Shown here: one piece after another, positions 51,045 through 58,856 of the stretch
How positions within the stretch are numbered: the first letter of the stretch is position 1
Layout: each line of letters opens with the position of its first letter
Source: Armatimonadota bacterium
GTDB taxonomy: Bacteria; Armatimonadota; Fimbriimonadia; Fimbriimonadales; Fimbriimonadaceae
NCBI GenBank assembly: GCA_016223145.1
Contig: JACRPN010000010.1
Coordinates: 1-64,000 of the forward strand
DNA: 64,000 nucleotides
Direction of reading: 5' to 3'
Made by a program: the position numbers and the translations under genes
Notes under the pieces: generated by a model
What the model was told of the DNA's origin: nothing
The model's input: the letters and a program-made list of their open reading frames with translations, nothing else
Databases searched by the model: none

Positions 51045-51812
51045 CTATCGCCAAAGCCGTTCGATTTCGTCAGAGAGATAGCGCCAGTCTCGGATTCCCC
51101 AGATGGGGCTGCGCTTGAGGTGCCAGCGCCAGTAGCCCGGGTCTGCAAGCTGGTCGGGGCGAGGCTTTCCGTGAAATTTGAGGATCGCCGCCTCGGCCAG
51201 TTTCCTAGATGCCTGTGTTGGGTGAAGCCGCCGGAGCCTGCGAAGGCCCTTGTAGGATGCCACCATGCCCTTGGGCCAGGTGGCCACGAGCCGTTCGAGC
51301 CCATTCGCTTTGATCGCCGCGTCGGCGAAGTCTTGATCGCCTTTGAGCCGCACAGGATACTGCTTGCCCAAAGAGAAGTCGGAGAAGATCGCCGCGAGGC
51401 CCGCGTCTCGCCGAATGCGCATCACCGAAGTGTTGATGGTGTCCCACTCCCAGTCGTCGACCGCGATCAGGGGCTCGGGCCTGCCTTGAGCGAAATCGAG
51501 CAACGGAGAGAGGCTTGATTGGATCACGAGCGTCGTATCCAGGAAGAAGAACTCCGGATAGGGCCAACCTCCCTTGCGAAACAGCTTGAGCTTGTGCTGG
51601 GTGACGCGCATCTCGGTTCGCCAGGCAGCGTCTTGCTCGACCTCGATCTGCTCGATCGGCTCCTCGAATCGGCGCTCCCGGTCAGTGAGGCACGTGAGGC
51701 GAAACGGCTGCGGACAGTGCCTCTGGAGCATCCGATAGAGCCGCTCCACATAGAGGTCCGGAAGGCCCTCGCCCACCTGCAGGCACACAAACTCCGGGCC
51801 GGGCTCGGGCAT
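51045..51812 (-). CDS. Putative glycosyltransferase between the two WaaA paralogs
   Basis: 255 residues from ATG 51812. FVCLQVGEGLPDLYVERLYRML and RLTCLTDRERRF at the start, FFFLDTTLVIQSSLSPLLDF with an Asp-containing strand end (LDTT in place of DxD), VDDWEWDTINTSVMRIRR and the Trp-rich end resemble small GT8-like or capsular transferases of bacteria. I cannot fix a family. The start is supported by TATACT six bases upstream. It is divergent from waaA paralog 2 and convergent with paralog 1, and so probably belongs to envelope glycan synthesis. Confidence 0.65.
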   Translation of the reverse strand: MPEPGPEFVCLQVGEGLPDLYVERLYRMLQRHCPQPFRLTCLTDRERRFEEPIEQIEVEQDAAWRTEMRVTQHKLKLFRKGGWPYPEFFFLDTTLVIQSSLSPLLDFAQGRPEPLIAVDDWEWDTINTSVMRIRRDAGLAAIFSDFSLGKQYPVRLKGDQDFADAAIKANGLERLVATWPKGMVASYKGLRRLRRLHPTQASRKLAEAAILKFHGKPRPDQLADPGYWRWHLKRSPIWGIRDWRYLSDEIERLWR

Positions 51813-51818
51813 AGGGCC

Positions 51819-51826
51819 AGTATACT
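51819..51826. promoter_or_regulatory. Palindromic bidirectional -10 (AGTATACT)
   Basis: The eight-base palindrome reads TATACT on both strands. On the minus strand it ends six bases before the glycosyltransferase ATG (leaderless). On the plus strand it would start a transcript near 51833, 24 bases before the paralog-2 ATG at 51857. Confidence 0.55.
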
Positions 51827-51856
51827 TTCGGCCCTCATACACCCCGGCGCCCAAGC

Positions 51857-53209
51857 ATGCAAGACCCCGAGCCAGCCCCAAAGTCACCCAGGACCGGCGA
51901 TGCCGGAAGGCTGCGCGCCGTTTGGAGGGACCCTTGGCTCTTGGCGTTTTGCGTCGCGGAGGTCGTTTTGGCGCCAGTGCTTCTTGCCAACAAGCTGCAG
52001 CGCTACTTTCGCGGAAGGAAGCGCTATGAGTTCGACAGGGTGCGCTGGAGCTGCAAGAGCCCGAGCCCAGAGGCTACACGGGTCTGGCGCGAGTCAGCGG
52101 GACCGAGAGTCGTGTTCGCCGGGGTGAGCTTTGGCGAACTGCAAATCATGGAGCAGGCCGCGCGGGCGCTCGTGGCGGCTCGGCCCGACGTTGCCGTCGC
52201 TTACTGCGTGCGCGACCCCGCGTCTCGGGAAGGGCTGGCGAGGCGTTCACCGCCGATCCCCGTGCTGCCCTGGCCCTATGAAAACCCTCTCTCGATCTCT
52301 ATTTGGCTTGAGCAATTCGATCCGAGCCTGGTGGTGTTCACTCAGAGTTTCCGGAACAGGCCGTTAGCGGTGGCGCTCAGGCGTTGGGGCTCGAAAGTGG
52401 CGCTACTGGATGGGATCGTGCATCCCCGGAGGTCGCTCTCGCATCGGCTTGGGATCGGGCTCTATCGGCACATTTTCCGTTCGTTCCACTTGATCCTGGT
52501 GCAGAACCGGAGCTCTCTGGAAGCCGCAGTGCCGTTCTTGGAGAAGGGGGCCCGGGTCGTGCTGGCTGGCGACATGAAGTTCGACGTGTCCATAGAGGCG
52601 CCTGATCGAGTCAGACTCGAATCCTTGAGGGAGTGGCTTTGCGCCGGCAATGATCCGGTTCTTGCGGCCGGAAGCACGGAGAGCGAGGCGGAGGAAGCAA
52701 TGGTTCTGGAGGCGTTTTCAGTGATTCGGGCCAAGCGTCCAGCGCGCCTCCTCCTCGCCCCTCGGAAGGTGTCGCGGGGGCCCCGAATCGCCGAAATGGC
52801 CGCCGAGCTGGGGCTTTCCGCGAGCCTGCGCAGGTCCGAACAGCCCGGTGCGGAAGTGTGCGTACTTGACACCCTTGGAGAACTCAAAACGGCCTACTCC
52901 ATGTGCTCCGCGGCCTACGTCGGCGGGAGCTTCGACGGCCACGGCCACAACATCCTGGAGCCTTTGGTTCACGGTGTGCCAACCTGTTACGGCATGAGGC
53001 GCGGGCACTTTGGGGTGATGCAGATGGCGTGTGAGCGAGAAGGTTTGGGACACAGGGTGCAAGGCTCAGCGGACCTCTTGTCTTTTTGGGAGAAGTGTTT
53101 GGATGAACCTGGCATGGCCATGGTGACCAAAGTCACGGTGGAGGGGCTCTTGGAGCGGGAAAGGGGCGCAACCGAACGCTCCGTACAGGAACTCCTCGCC
53201 CTTTTGTAG
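51857..53209 (+). CDS. WaaA-like Kdo transferase, paralog 2
   Basis: 450 residues, same layout as paralog 1: anchor helix (LLAFCVAEVVLAPVLLANKL), VVFAGVSFGELQIMEQAARA with the Glu, VVFTQSFRNRPLAVALRRWG in place of the ETELWPN region, LAAGSTESEAEEAMVLEAF, VGGSFDGHGHNILEPLVHG. Both paralogs share the shortened GHN motif, so they are closer to each other than to standard WaaA. The missing acidic residue in the TQS segment suggests changed specificity. Duplication followed by divergence is likely. Confidence 0.78.
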   Translation: MQDPEPAPKSPRTGDAGRLRAVWRDPWLLAFCVAEVVLAPVLLANKLQRYFRGRKRYEFDRVRWSCKSPSPEATRVWRESAGPRVVFAGVSFGELQIMEQAARALVAARPDVAVAYCVRDPASREGLARRSPPIPVLPWPYENPLSISIWLEQFDPSLVVFTQSFRNRPLAVALRRWGSKVALLDGIVHPRRSLSHRLGIGLYRHIFRSFHLILVQNRSSLEAAVPFLEKGARVVLAGDMKFDVSIEAPDRVRLESLREWLCAGNDPVLAAGSTESEAEEAMVLEAFSVIRAKRPARLLLAPRKVSRGPRIAEMAAELGLSASLRRSEQPGAEVCVLDTLGELKTAYSMCSAAYVGGSFDGHGHNILEPLVHGVPTCYGMRRGHFGVMQMACEREGLGHRVQGSADLLSFWEKCLDEPGMAMVTKVTVEGLLERERGATERSVQELLALL

Positions 53210-53233
53210 TCAATCCTGATTCTCGGGTACACC

Positions 53234-54505
53234 TTGGGTGTGCGCATCTTCCGACACAGAGACTTTGCCGTTCTCTGGACCGGAGCGCTCCTTTCCTTCT
53301 TCGGGTCCTCCATCCAGACCTTGGCTCAGGGCTGGTTCGTTTATGACCTGACCGGCGACAAGTCGAAGCTTGCGCTGGTCATGTTCTTCAACTTCCTGCC
53401 GATTTCGCTCATCGGGCCGTTCATGGGCGCTGTCGCCGACATGGTGGACAAACGAAAGGCCCTTATCGCGTGCCAGTTGGTGTTTGCCTCGACGGCGCTG
53501 TTTCTGGGTCTGGCGACGGCGTTCAAGTTCGTCACTTACGAGCAGATCCTCGCGATGGCGCTGATCAACGGCGTGGTGCAGTCGATCGAGATGCCTACGC
53601 GCCAGTCGATCGTCGGACGCGTGGTGCCGTTCGACGAGATGCCGAAGGCCGTACCGATTCAGGCGATGACCTTCAACATTGCGCGCATCGCGGGGCCGCT
53701 CGTTGGGGGCTATTTACTGTCGTGGTACGGCGTTTCGTTCTGTTACTTCGCGAATACCTTTACGTATACGGCGCTAATCTTCGCGGTCTTGGCGATTAGG
53801 GCAGACCTTCGGGCACACACGCGCGAGCCCCAGCCCATCAAGGACCTCATCACCGAAGGTGCTCGATACACGTGGGGCAACAAAGGGCTGCGTGTGCTCT
53901 TCATCCTCGAGGCCTCGGTGGCGGCGTTCGGGCTGCAATACGTCATGCTGATGCCGGCATTGGCGCGCGACCTTTGGCATCTCGACGAGCGCGGTTTGGG
54001 CCGTGTCACCGGCCTGATAGGCGTGGGCGCGATTCTCGGGCTCTTGATGGTTGCAAACATCCCCAAGCTCACCCTCAGGGTCCAGGCGATCCGCACCGCC
54101 ATCACGCTCATGGGGGTCGCTCTGATCACGCTCGGGCTGACGAACGTGGTCTGGCTCTCCTACGCGATGGTGTTCGTGGCGGGCATGTGTACGCTGGTGC
54201 AATTCAACACCACCAACACCCTGTTCCAGGTTCTCTCGCCGCCTAGGCTTCGCGGCCGAGTACTGGCGATGCACATGTGGGGCCTGACGGGCCTCAGCCC
54301 GTTCGGATCACTCTTCTTCGGATGGCTGGCGCAGAGGTCCAGCATTCACGTCTCGCTGGTGAGCGGCGGCATTCTGGTGCTGGTCTGCAGTCTGTTTGGC
54401 TGGAGCCAGTCGCGGGTGCTGATGGCCACCGCGCAGGAGCACGAGGCCGACCCGAGCGGAGGCGATGAATTCGTGTTGGCGCAAGGCGGGGCCGCGGGAA
54501 GATAG
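53234..54505 (+). CDS. MFS transporter (EntS/MFS_3-like)
   Basis: 423 residues from TTG 53234, about 11-12 helices. FRHRDFAVLWTGALLSFFGSSIQTLAQGWFVYDLTG at the start and VADMVDKRKALIACQ as the loop 2-3 motif are those of the drug or siderophore exporter group; IVGRVVPFDEMPKAVPIQAMTFNIARIAGPLVGG is its strongly conserved middle block. Substrate unknown; the location after the envelope glycan genes is suggestive only. Confidence 0.88.
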   Translation: MGVRIFRHRDFAVLWTGALLSFFGSSIQTLAQGWFVYDLTGDKSKLALVMFFNFLPISLIGPFMGAVADMVDKRKALIACQLVFASTALFLGLATAFKFVTYEQILAMALINGVVQSIEMPTRQSIVGRVVPFDEMPKAVPIQAMTFNIARIAGPLVGGYLLSWYGVSFCYFANTFTYTALIFAVLAIRADLRAHTREPQPIKDLITEGARYTWGNKGLRVLFILEASVAAFGLQYVMLMPALARDLWHLDERGLGRVTGLIGVGAILGLLMVANIPKLTLRVQAIRTAITLMGVALITLGLTNVVWLSYAMVFVAGMCTLVQFNTTNTLFQVLSPPRLRGRVLAMHMWGLTGLSPFGSLFFGWLAQRSSIHVSLVSGGILVLVCSLFGWSQSRVLMATAQEHEADPSGGDEFVLAQGGAAGR

Positions 54506-54509
54506 GGAG

Positions 54510-54666
54510 CAGGTTCTCAGGTGTTCAGGTTGTCAGGTTTTCGGGTGGTCAGGTGTTCAGGTTTTCAGGTGTTCAGGTGATCAGGTGGACAGGATCGGGA
54601 GTCTAGATCAGCAGCCGATATCCCGACAACCCTGCAACCTGACCACCTGAAAACCCGAAAACCTCC
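54510..54666. repeat. Octanucleotide tandem repeat with an inverted arm
   Basis: Ten consecutive eight-base units of the form CAGGTNNT (one CGGGTGGT) run from 54510 to 54589. From about 54622 to 54666 the reverse complement of the same units appears (ACCTGACCACCTGAAAACCC and so on). The outer ends TAGGGAG and CTCCCTA also pair. The whole forms a hairpin of about 150 bases in the convergent gap between the MFS gene and the lipoprotein gene, where it may act as a two-way terminator. Confidence 0.85.
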
Positions 54667-54669
54667 TCC

Positions 54670-56361
54670 CTAGTCCTCCAGCTTCATTCGGGCGCATTTG
54701 AGCTTGTTGAGCGCGGCTTCATAAAGTCCTTTGACCTCGATCGTCGAGCCCACCTTGACGAGTTCGAAGAAATCTGCCCTTCCGATAGACTCCCCATCGG
54801 CGTTCTTGAAGGCCGTTCCTTCCAGAGCGATCGCGTTCACGTTCTTCCCGCTGAAAGCCTCGAACCCGCTCCACTCGGCAAGCGCAAACTCGAGCCTTCC
54901 ATTCTCTGCGTCCACGTGGACCACGGTCCCACGCGCTTCGGCATCCTGGGCGCCGGCATCCTTAAGGCGAGCTTTGAGGGCGATGAGCGTGTCGCCGTCG
55001 AACGAACCCTTGACGGCCACTTTTGCGCCCACGCCTAATGCCTGGAAGAAGGCGGCCTTCTCCATGGCGGCGCCATCGGCGTTGAAGTACCGGGTGTCGT
55101 CGTTCGTTCCGATCGGCAACTGCTGGCCGGACGACCCCTGGAATCCCTCCCACTCCTTGAGTGACAGGACCCAGCTTCCGGCATCGGGGTTGGCGCTGAC
55201 GACCAAGCCGAAAGCCTCGGCTTCCTCATGGCCATCTTCATCTTTGACGCGGACGCTCTTGGCCTCAAAGACCGCGTCTTCACCGCCCGAGTAGCTGCCT
55301 TCCGCGCCGACCTCGATGCCCGGATGCTGGGCGAGAATCGCGAAGAACTCGCCTTGGGTGAGGACCTGGCCGTGCCGCGACGTGAAGCGGGTGGCCAACG
55401 GGTCCACGTGGACTTTCACAGAATCGGAGCCCGGCATGAAGCCTTCGACCTCGCGGATCTTGACGAAGAAGGTCCCCGCGTCGCCGTTCCCATCAAACGA
55501 ACTGCCCACGACGTGCTGAGGCTCGTCGTCCTCGTCCTTCTTGATCTTGACGGCCGTCGCGAGCACCGCACCCAATTCGGGTGAGAACACGCCGTCGACC
55601 TTCACGCGGTCTCCGTCCGCCAGCTTGGGGTTGGCGCTGCCGTCCCCGTTGAAAAACGCCGTGTTAGCGTCGGTGCGCACTTCGGTGCGCCAGCCGTGCT
55701 CGCCGTTCAGGGTGAACGCGAGGTTCGGCGCCTCGCCGCTGAGACCGGAGACGACGCCCTTGTATTCGTCGTGATCGTGCCGGTCGGGATCGTCGAGGCC
55801 GTTCTTGCTCCCTTCGACGACCTTGGCGCCCTGCACCAGCGCGCCGTCATCCCACCAATCGGAGAGCTTGAAATCGAGCACGATGTGGTTCTCGCCGTTC
55901 GACACGTCGACCGGGGCCGAGAAGGTCACGTCGAGGACCTTGTCGCCGCCCGCGTTCAGGTCGGCGAACTCCCTGTTCAAGCCGGTGGGCGAGCCGGTCG
56001 GGAAAAGCACGACCTCTTTGGCTAGCGTGATCCTGACTCCGGTGTAGGTCCCGTTGGGGAGCTTGTGCTCGCCAAGGAACATAAACCTGGACTGCCCGTT
56101 TTTGCTGAGGGCGCGCACGTTGACCTCTCTGCCGGCGGGGTCTTCAAAGGCGACCGTGGAGCTCGAGGCTCCAATCGCTTCGACCTTCTTGACGCTGACC
56201 CACACGCCGTCGTAACCGGCGTTGAGGTCATCGGTGAGGAACAGGCTGGCTTCGGCCGAGGCTGTGCCACCGCCTCCTCCGCCGCATCCGGCGAGGACGA
56301 GCGCCGACAAAACGGCGAAAGCGACGGCAAGGAGCCGCAGAAGTGGGGGGATTTTCGTCAC
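54670..56361 (-). CDS. DUF4382/DUF5666-type lipoprotein, paralog 2
   Basis: 563 residues from GTG 56361 with AAGG eight bases before (TTG 56379 also possible). A lipoprotein signal ends in LVLAGC followed by six Gly. Residues about 25-170 match DUF4382 (ASLFLTDDLNAGYDGVWVSVKKVEAI, LPNGTYTGVRITL, VLDFKLSDWW). Then five OB-like repeats of DUF5666 type follow, each with a phrase such as LADGDRVKVDGVFSPELG, VGAKVAVKGSFDGDTLI, VGSTIEVKGLYEAALN and FFxALG. Very acidic. Likely surface or periplasmic; function unknown. The adjacent gene is a close paralog. Confidence 0.8.
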   Translation of the reverse strand: MTKIPPLLRLLAVAFAVLSALVLAGCGGGGGGTASAEASLFLTDDLNAGYDGVWVSVKKVEAIGASSSTVAFEDPAGREVNVRALSKNGQSRFMFLGEHKLPNGTYTGVRITLAKEVVLFPTGSPTGLNREFADLNAGGDKVLDVTFSAPVDVSNGENHIVLDFKLSDWWDDGALVQGAKVVEGSKNGLDDPDRHDHDEYKGVVSGLSGEAPNLAFTLNGEHGWRTEVRTDANTAFFNGDGSANPKLADGDRVKVDGVFSPELGAVLATAVKIKKDEDDEPQHVVGSSFDGNGDAGTFFVKIREVEGFMPGSDSVKVHVDPLATRFTSRHGQVLTQGEFFAILAQHPGIEVGAEGSYSGGEDAVFEAKSVRVKDEDGHEEAEAFGLVVSANPDAGSWVLSLKEWEGFQGSSGQQLPIGTNDDTRYFNADGAAMEKAAFFQALGVGAKVAVKGSFDGDTLIALKARLKDAGAQDAEARGTVVHVDAENGRLEFALAEWSGFEAFSGKNVNAIALEGTAFKNADGESIGRADFFELVKVGSTIEVKGLYEAALNKLKCARMKLED

Positions 56362-56491
56362 GACAGCGGCCTTATGCAACTATGGGACCCTCAATCCCCA
56401 GGGGTTAATGCGGGATTGGGGCGCGTGAGGGTGCGTGAGGAGGGTGAGAGTGGTGAGGGTGCGTGGGAGGGAGACGTCGGGCTATGAGAGA

Positions 56492-56527
56492 GCCGCTGCC
56501 TTGCCGTTCTCACGGCAAGGCAGCGGC
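56492..56527. terminator. Perfect 16-base hairpin after paralog 1
   Basis: GCCGCTGCCTTGCCGT and its exact complement around TCTC, five bases from the paralog-1 stop on the minus strand. No T-run follows (TCTCTCATAG). The gap 56380-56491 otherwise holds GTGAGGGTGCGTGAGGAGGG-like words. Confidence 0.75.
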
Positions 56528-56531
56528 GCGA

Positions 56532-58223
56532 TCAGTCGTCCATCTTCACACGGACGGCGGTGATCGTCTGAGTGGAGCTGCTGTAGGTGCCTTTGACCTC
56601 GACCGTGTCCCCGGCGCCCACCAGCGCGAAGAACTGGTCTCTCGTCACGGTGTTTCCGTCCTTGTCCCGGAAGTTCGTGGTTGCGCCGGCGTCCACGTGA
56701 ACTGCCAACCCGTGCGAACCGGAGAAGCCGAACCACTCCATCAGTGAGATGTCGATCACGAACGAACCGCCGTTGACCGCCGTGACCGTCCCCTTGGCTT
56801 CGGCCTCGTTCGATCCCAGGTCTTCGATCTTGATTCGCATCGCCGCAATCGTTCCGGCAGTGTAGTCACCCTTGACCTCGATCTTCTTGCCAACCGTCGC
56901 CGCCGCGAAGAACTGTTCCTTCGTCAGGCTCGCGCCGTTGTCGTCCATGAAGTGCGTGTTGCCGTCGGTGGTGATCGCGAGGACCGCGCCGGAAGAACTC
57001 TGGAAGCCCTCCCACTCGATGACGCTGATGTTCATCGTTCCCGCGGCTCCGTCGGCCGCCGTCACCGTTCCCTTGGCCTCGGCCTCGCCCGATTCGTCCT
57101 CGTTCTCGTCCTCGATCTTCAGCGACGTGGCTTCGAGGATGGTCTCAGCTCCGTTGGACACGGTTCCCTCGGCCTCAACCTCGATACCGGGGTTCGCTGC
57201 GAGAACCGCGAAAAACTCCGCCGAGGTGAGCACCAGGCCGCCGTGAGAACGGAACCGGGTCGTGGCCGGGTCGGCGTGCACCTTGATCGTTGAGGAATCG
57301 GGGACGAACCCCTCTGACTCGCGGATATCCACGACGAGCGTGCCATTGGCCTCGTCGAGGTTCGAACTCGGGCCCTTGACTTGGTGGGGATCTTCAGACT
57401 CGGAGCCCTTGATCTTGATCGAAGCGGCCGCCAGAGATGAGGTGCCGGGATCGAAGACGCCGCGAACTTCGACGCGCTTGCCGTTGGCGAGCGAAGGGTT
57501 CGTGGCGCCGTTGCCGTTATAGATCGCCGTCGAAGCATCGGTGGTGACGGTGATCGTGTTTCCAGCCCGGCTGTTCAGCGTAAAGGTGAGCGCGGGCGCC
57601 GTTCCGGTGAGCCCGGTGATCGTGCCGTGATAGTCGTCCTCCTCGTGGCGGGCAGGATCGTCGAGGCCCGAGGTGGAGCCATCGTCGATCGAGGCGCTCT
57701 GGACCTTTGTGCCGTCATCGGTCCACTTCGAAAGATCGAAGTCGAGGACCATTCGGGTCTTTGCGGCGCCCACCGACTTTGAGGCTGAAAACACCACGTC
57801 GATGACTTTTAGGCCAGACCCGTTCAGGCCGGCAAACTCGCGGTTCTGTCCAGTGGTTGCACCGGTGGGAAAGAGCACGAGGTCCTTTTTCATCGTCACG
57901 CGCGCCCCGGTGTAGTCCCCTGCGGGAACCTTGTCGTCGCCAAGGTGAAGGAACTGCTGCGTGCCCGATTGGTTCAGCGCGCGAACGTCCACAACCTTGC
58001 CCGTCGAGTCGTCGAACACGACCGTCGAGCCGCTCGCAGAGATCAGTTCGACCCGGGTGATGGCCACCCAGACCGAGTCATACCCCGCGTTGAGATCGTC
58101 CGTCATGAACATGCTGACCGCGCCCGAGACGGCGCCGCCCCCGCCTCCGCCTCCACCGCAGCCGGCGATCAATGCCACCACCACGAGGGATAGCAGCCAG
58201 CCAATAAGGGTTCTGAGTTTCAC
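56532..58223 (-). CDS. DUF4382/DUF5666-type lipoprotein, paralog 1
   Basis: 563 residues, GTG start with AAGGAGA ten bases upstream. Lipobox ALIAGC followed by Gly-rich linker. The DUF4382 part (VSMFMTDDLNAGYDSVWVAITRVELI) and the DUF5666-type repeats (LANGKRVEVRGVFDPGTS, VGKKIEVKGDYTAGTI, AGDTVEVKGTYSSSTQ) align with paralog 2 along the whole length, so the pair arose by tandem duplication and has diverged widely in sequence. Repeats with FQSSSGAVL and EWEGF phrases occur in both. Confidence 0.8.
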   Translation of the reverse strand: MKLRTLIGWLLSLVVVALIAGCGGGGGGGGAVSGAVSMFMTDDLNAGYDSVWVAITRVELISASGSTVVFDDSTGKVVDVRALNQSGTQQFLHLGDDKVPAGDYTGARVTMKKDLVLFPTGATTGQNREFAGLNGSGLKVIDVVFSASKSVGAAKTRMVLDFDLSKWTDDGTKVQSASIDDGSTSGLDDPARHEEDDYHGTITGLTGTAPALTFTLNSRAGNTITVTTDASTAIYNGNGATNPSLANGKRVEVRGVFDPGTSSLAAASIKIKGSESEDPHQVKGPSSNLDEANGTLVVDIRESEGFVPDSSTIKVHADPATTRFRSHGGLVLTSAEFFAVLAANPGIEVEAEGTVSNGAETILEATSLKIEDENEDESGEAEAKGTVTAADGAAGTMNISVIEWEGFQSSSGAVLAITTDGNTHFMDDNGASLTKEQFFAAATVGKKIEVKGDYTAGTIAAMRIKIEDLGSNEAEAKGTVTAVNGGSFVIDISLMEWFGFSGSHGLAVHVDAGATTNFRDKDGNTVTRDQFFALVGAGDTVEVKGTYSSSTQTITAVRVKMDD

Positions 58224-58378
58224 TTGCTTGGTTCTCCTTGTGCCCTGCCCGCCGCCCCTGCGCCGCCTCTGTGGGTACCAGCGCGCCGGATCCAGGATAA
58301 GGGCCTACAGCTTCAAGAAGGACGTGGCGAGGGCGCCTGATACAAGCACGCTGGGAATAGCTGAATGTGAGCGGTTCA

Positions 58379-58419
58379 CCGGCACGGCTTCGGCCCATGG
58401 AACCGGCGAGCGGTAGAAT
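58379..58419. promoter_or_regulatory. REP-like palindrome and start-proximal -10 of hsp20
   Basis: CCGGCACGGCTTCGGCCCAT, GGAACCGGCG (58379-58408) is a degenerate version of the REP at 37.5 kb. TAGAAT (58414-58419) ends eight bases before the hsp20 ATG at 58428, again without a ribosome site. No CIRCE or other heat-shock operator is seen. Confidence 0.4.
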
Positions 58420-58427
58420 GAACCGGC

Positions 58428-58856
58428 ATGGCGCGCAAAGAACTCGAGGATTGGTTCTGGCAAGTCGATTCGAGCCTCAAGAAGCTCGCCGATGCGGTGG
58501 CGCAGTCGTCCGCGCTGAACGCGAACAGCCGCTGCTGGGCGCCGAGGGTTGACCTTGTCGAGCTGTCCGACCGCTTCGAGATTCGCGCCGAACTCGCCGG
58601 CGTTTCCCAGAGCGCGGTGCAGGTCCTCTACCTTCCCGACCGGCACACCGTCTTGATTCGGGGAGTGCGCGACCATGTGGCTGCGGAATCGGAGCCGATA
58701 TTCTATGGCGCGTTTTCACGGGAGATCCAGTTGCCCGATGCTCCCGTCGAGGCCGACGCCATCTCCTCCCAATTGGGAAACGGCGTGCTCTGCGTGACCG
58801 TGCCCAAAGCGCGCGTACGAGTGGCCCATACTCGGATCACCGTTAGAAAAGTGTAA
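58428..58856 (+). CDS. Small heat-shock protein (Hsp20/alpha-crystallin)
   Basis: 142 residues. The alpha-crystallin domain spans about residues 38-140: PRVDLVELSDRFEIRAELAGV, HTVLIRGVRD, FSREIQLPDAPVEADAI, and LGNGVLCVTVPKA as the AxxxNGVL-type signature. No I-x-I tail; the C-terminus is ITVRKV, in which I-T-V may play that part. It holds unfolding proteins. The stop overlaps the lon start by one base, so chaperone and protease form one operon. Confidence 0.92.
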   Translation: MARKELEDWFWQVDSSLKKLADAVAQSSALNANSRCWAPRVDLVELSDRFEIRAELAGVSQSAVQVLYLPDRHTVLIRGVRDHVAAESEPIFYGAFSREIQLPDAPVEADAISSQLGNGVLCVTVPKARVRVAHTRITVRKV

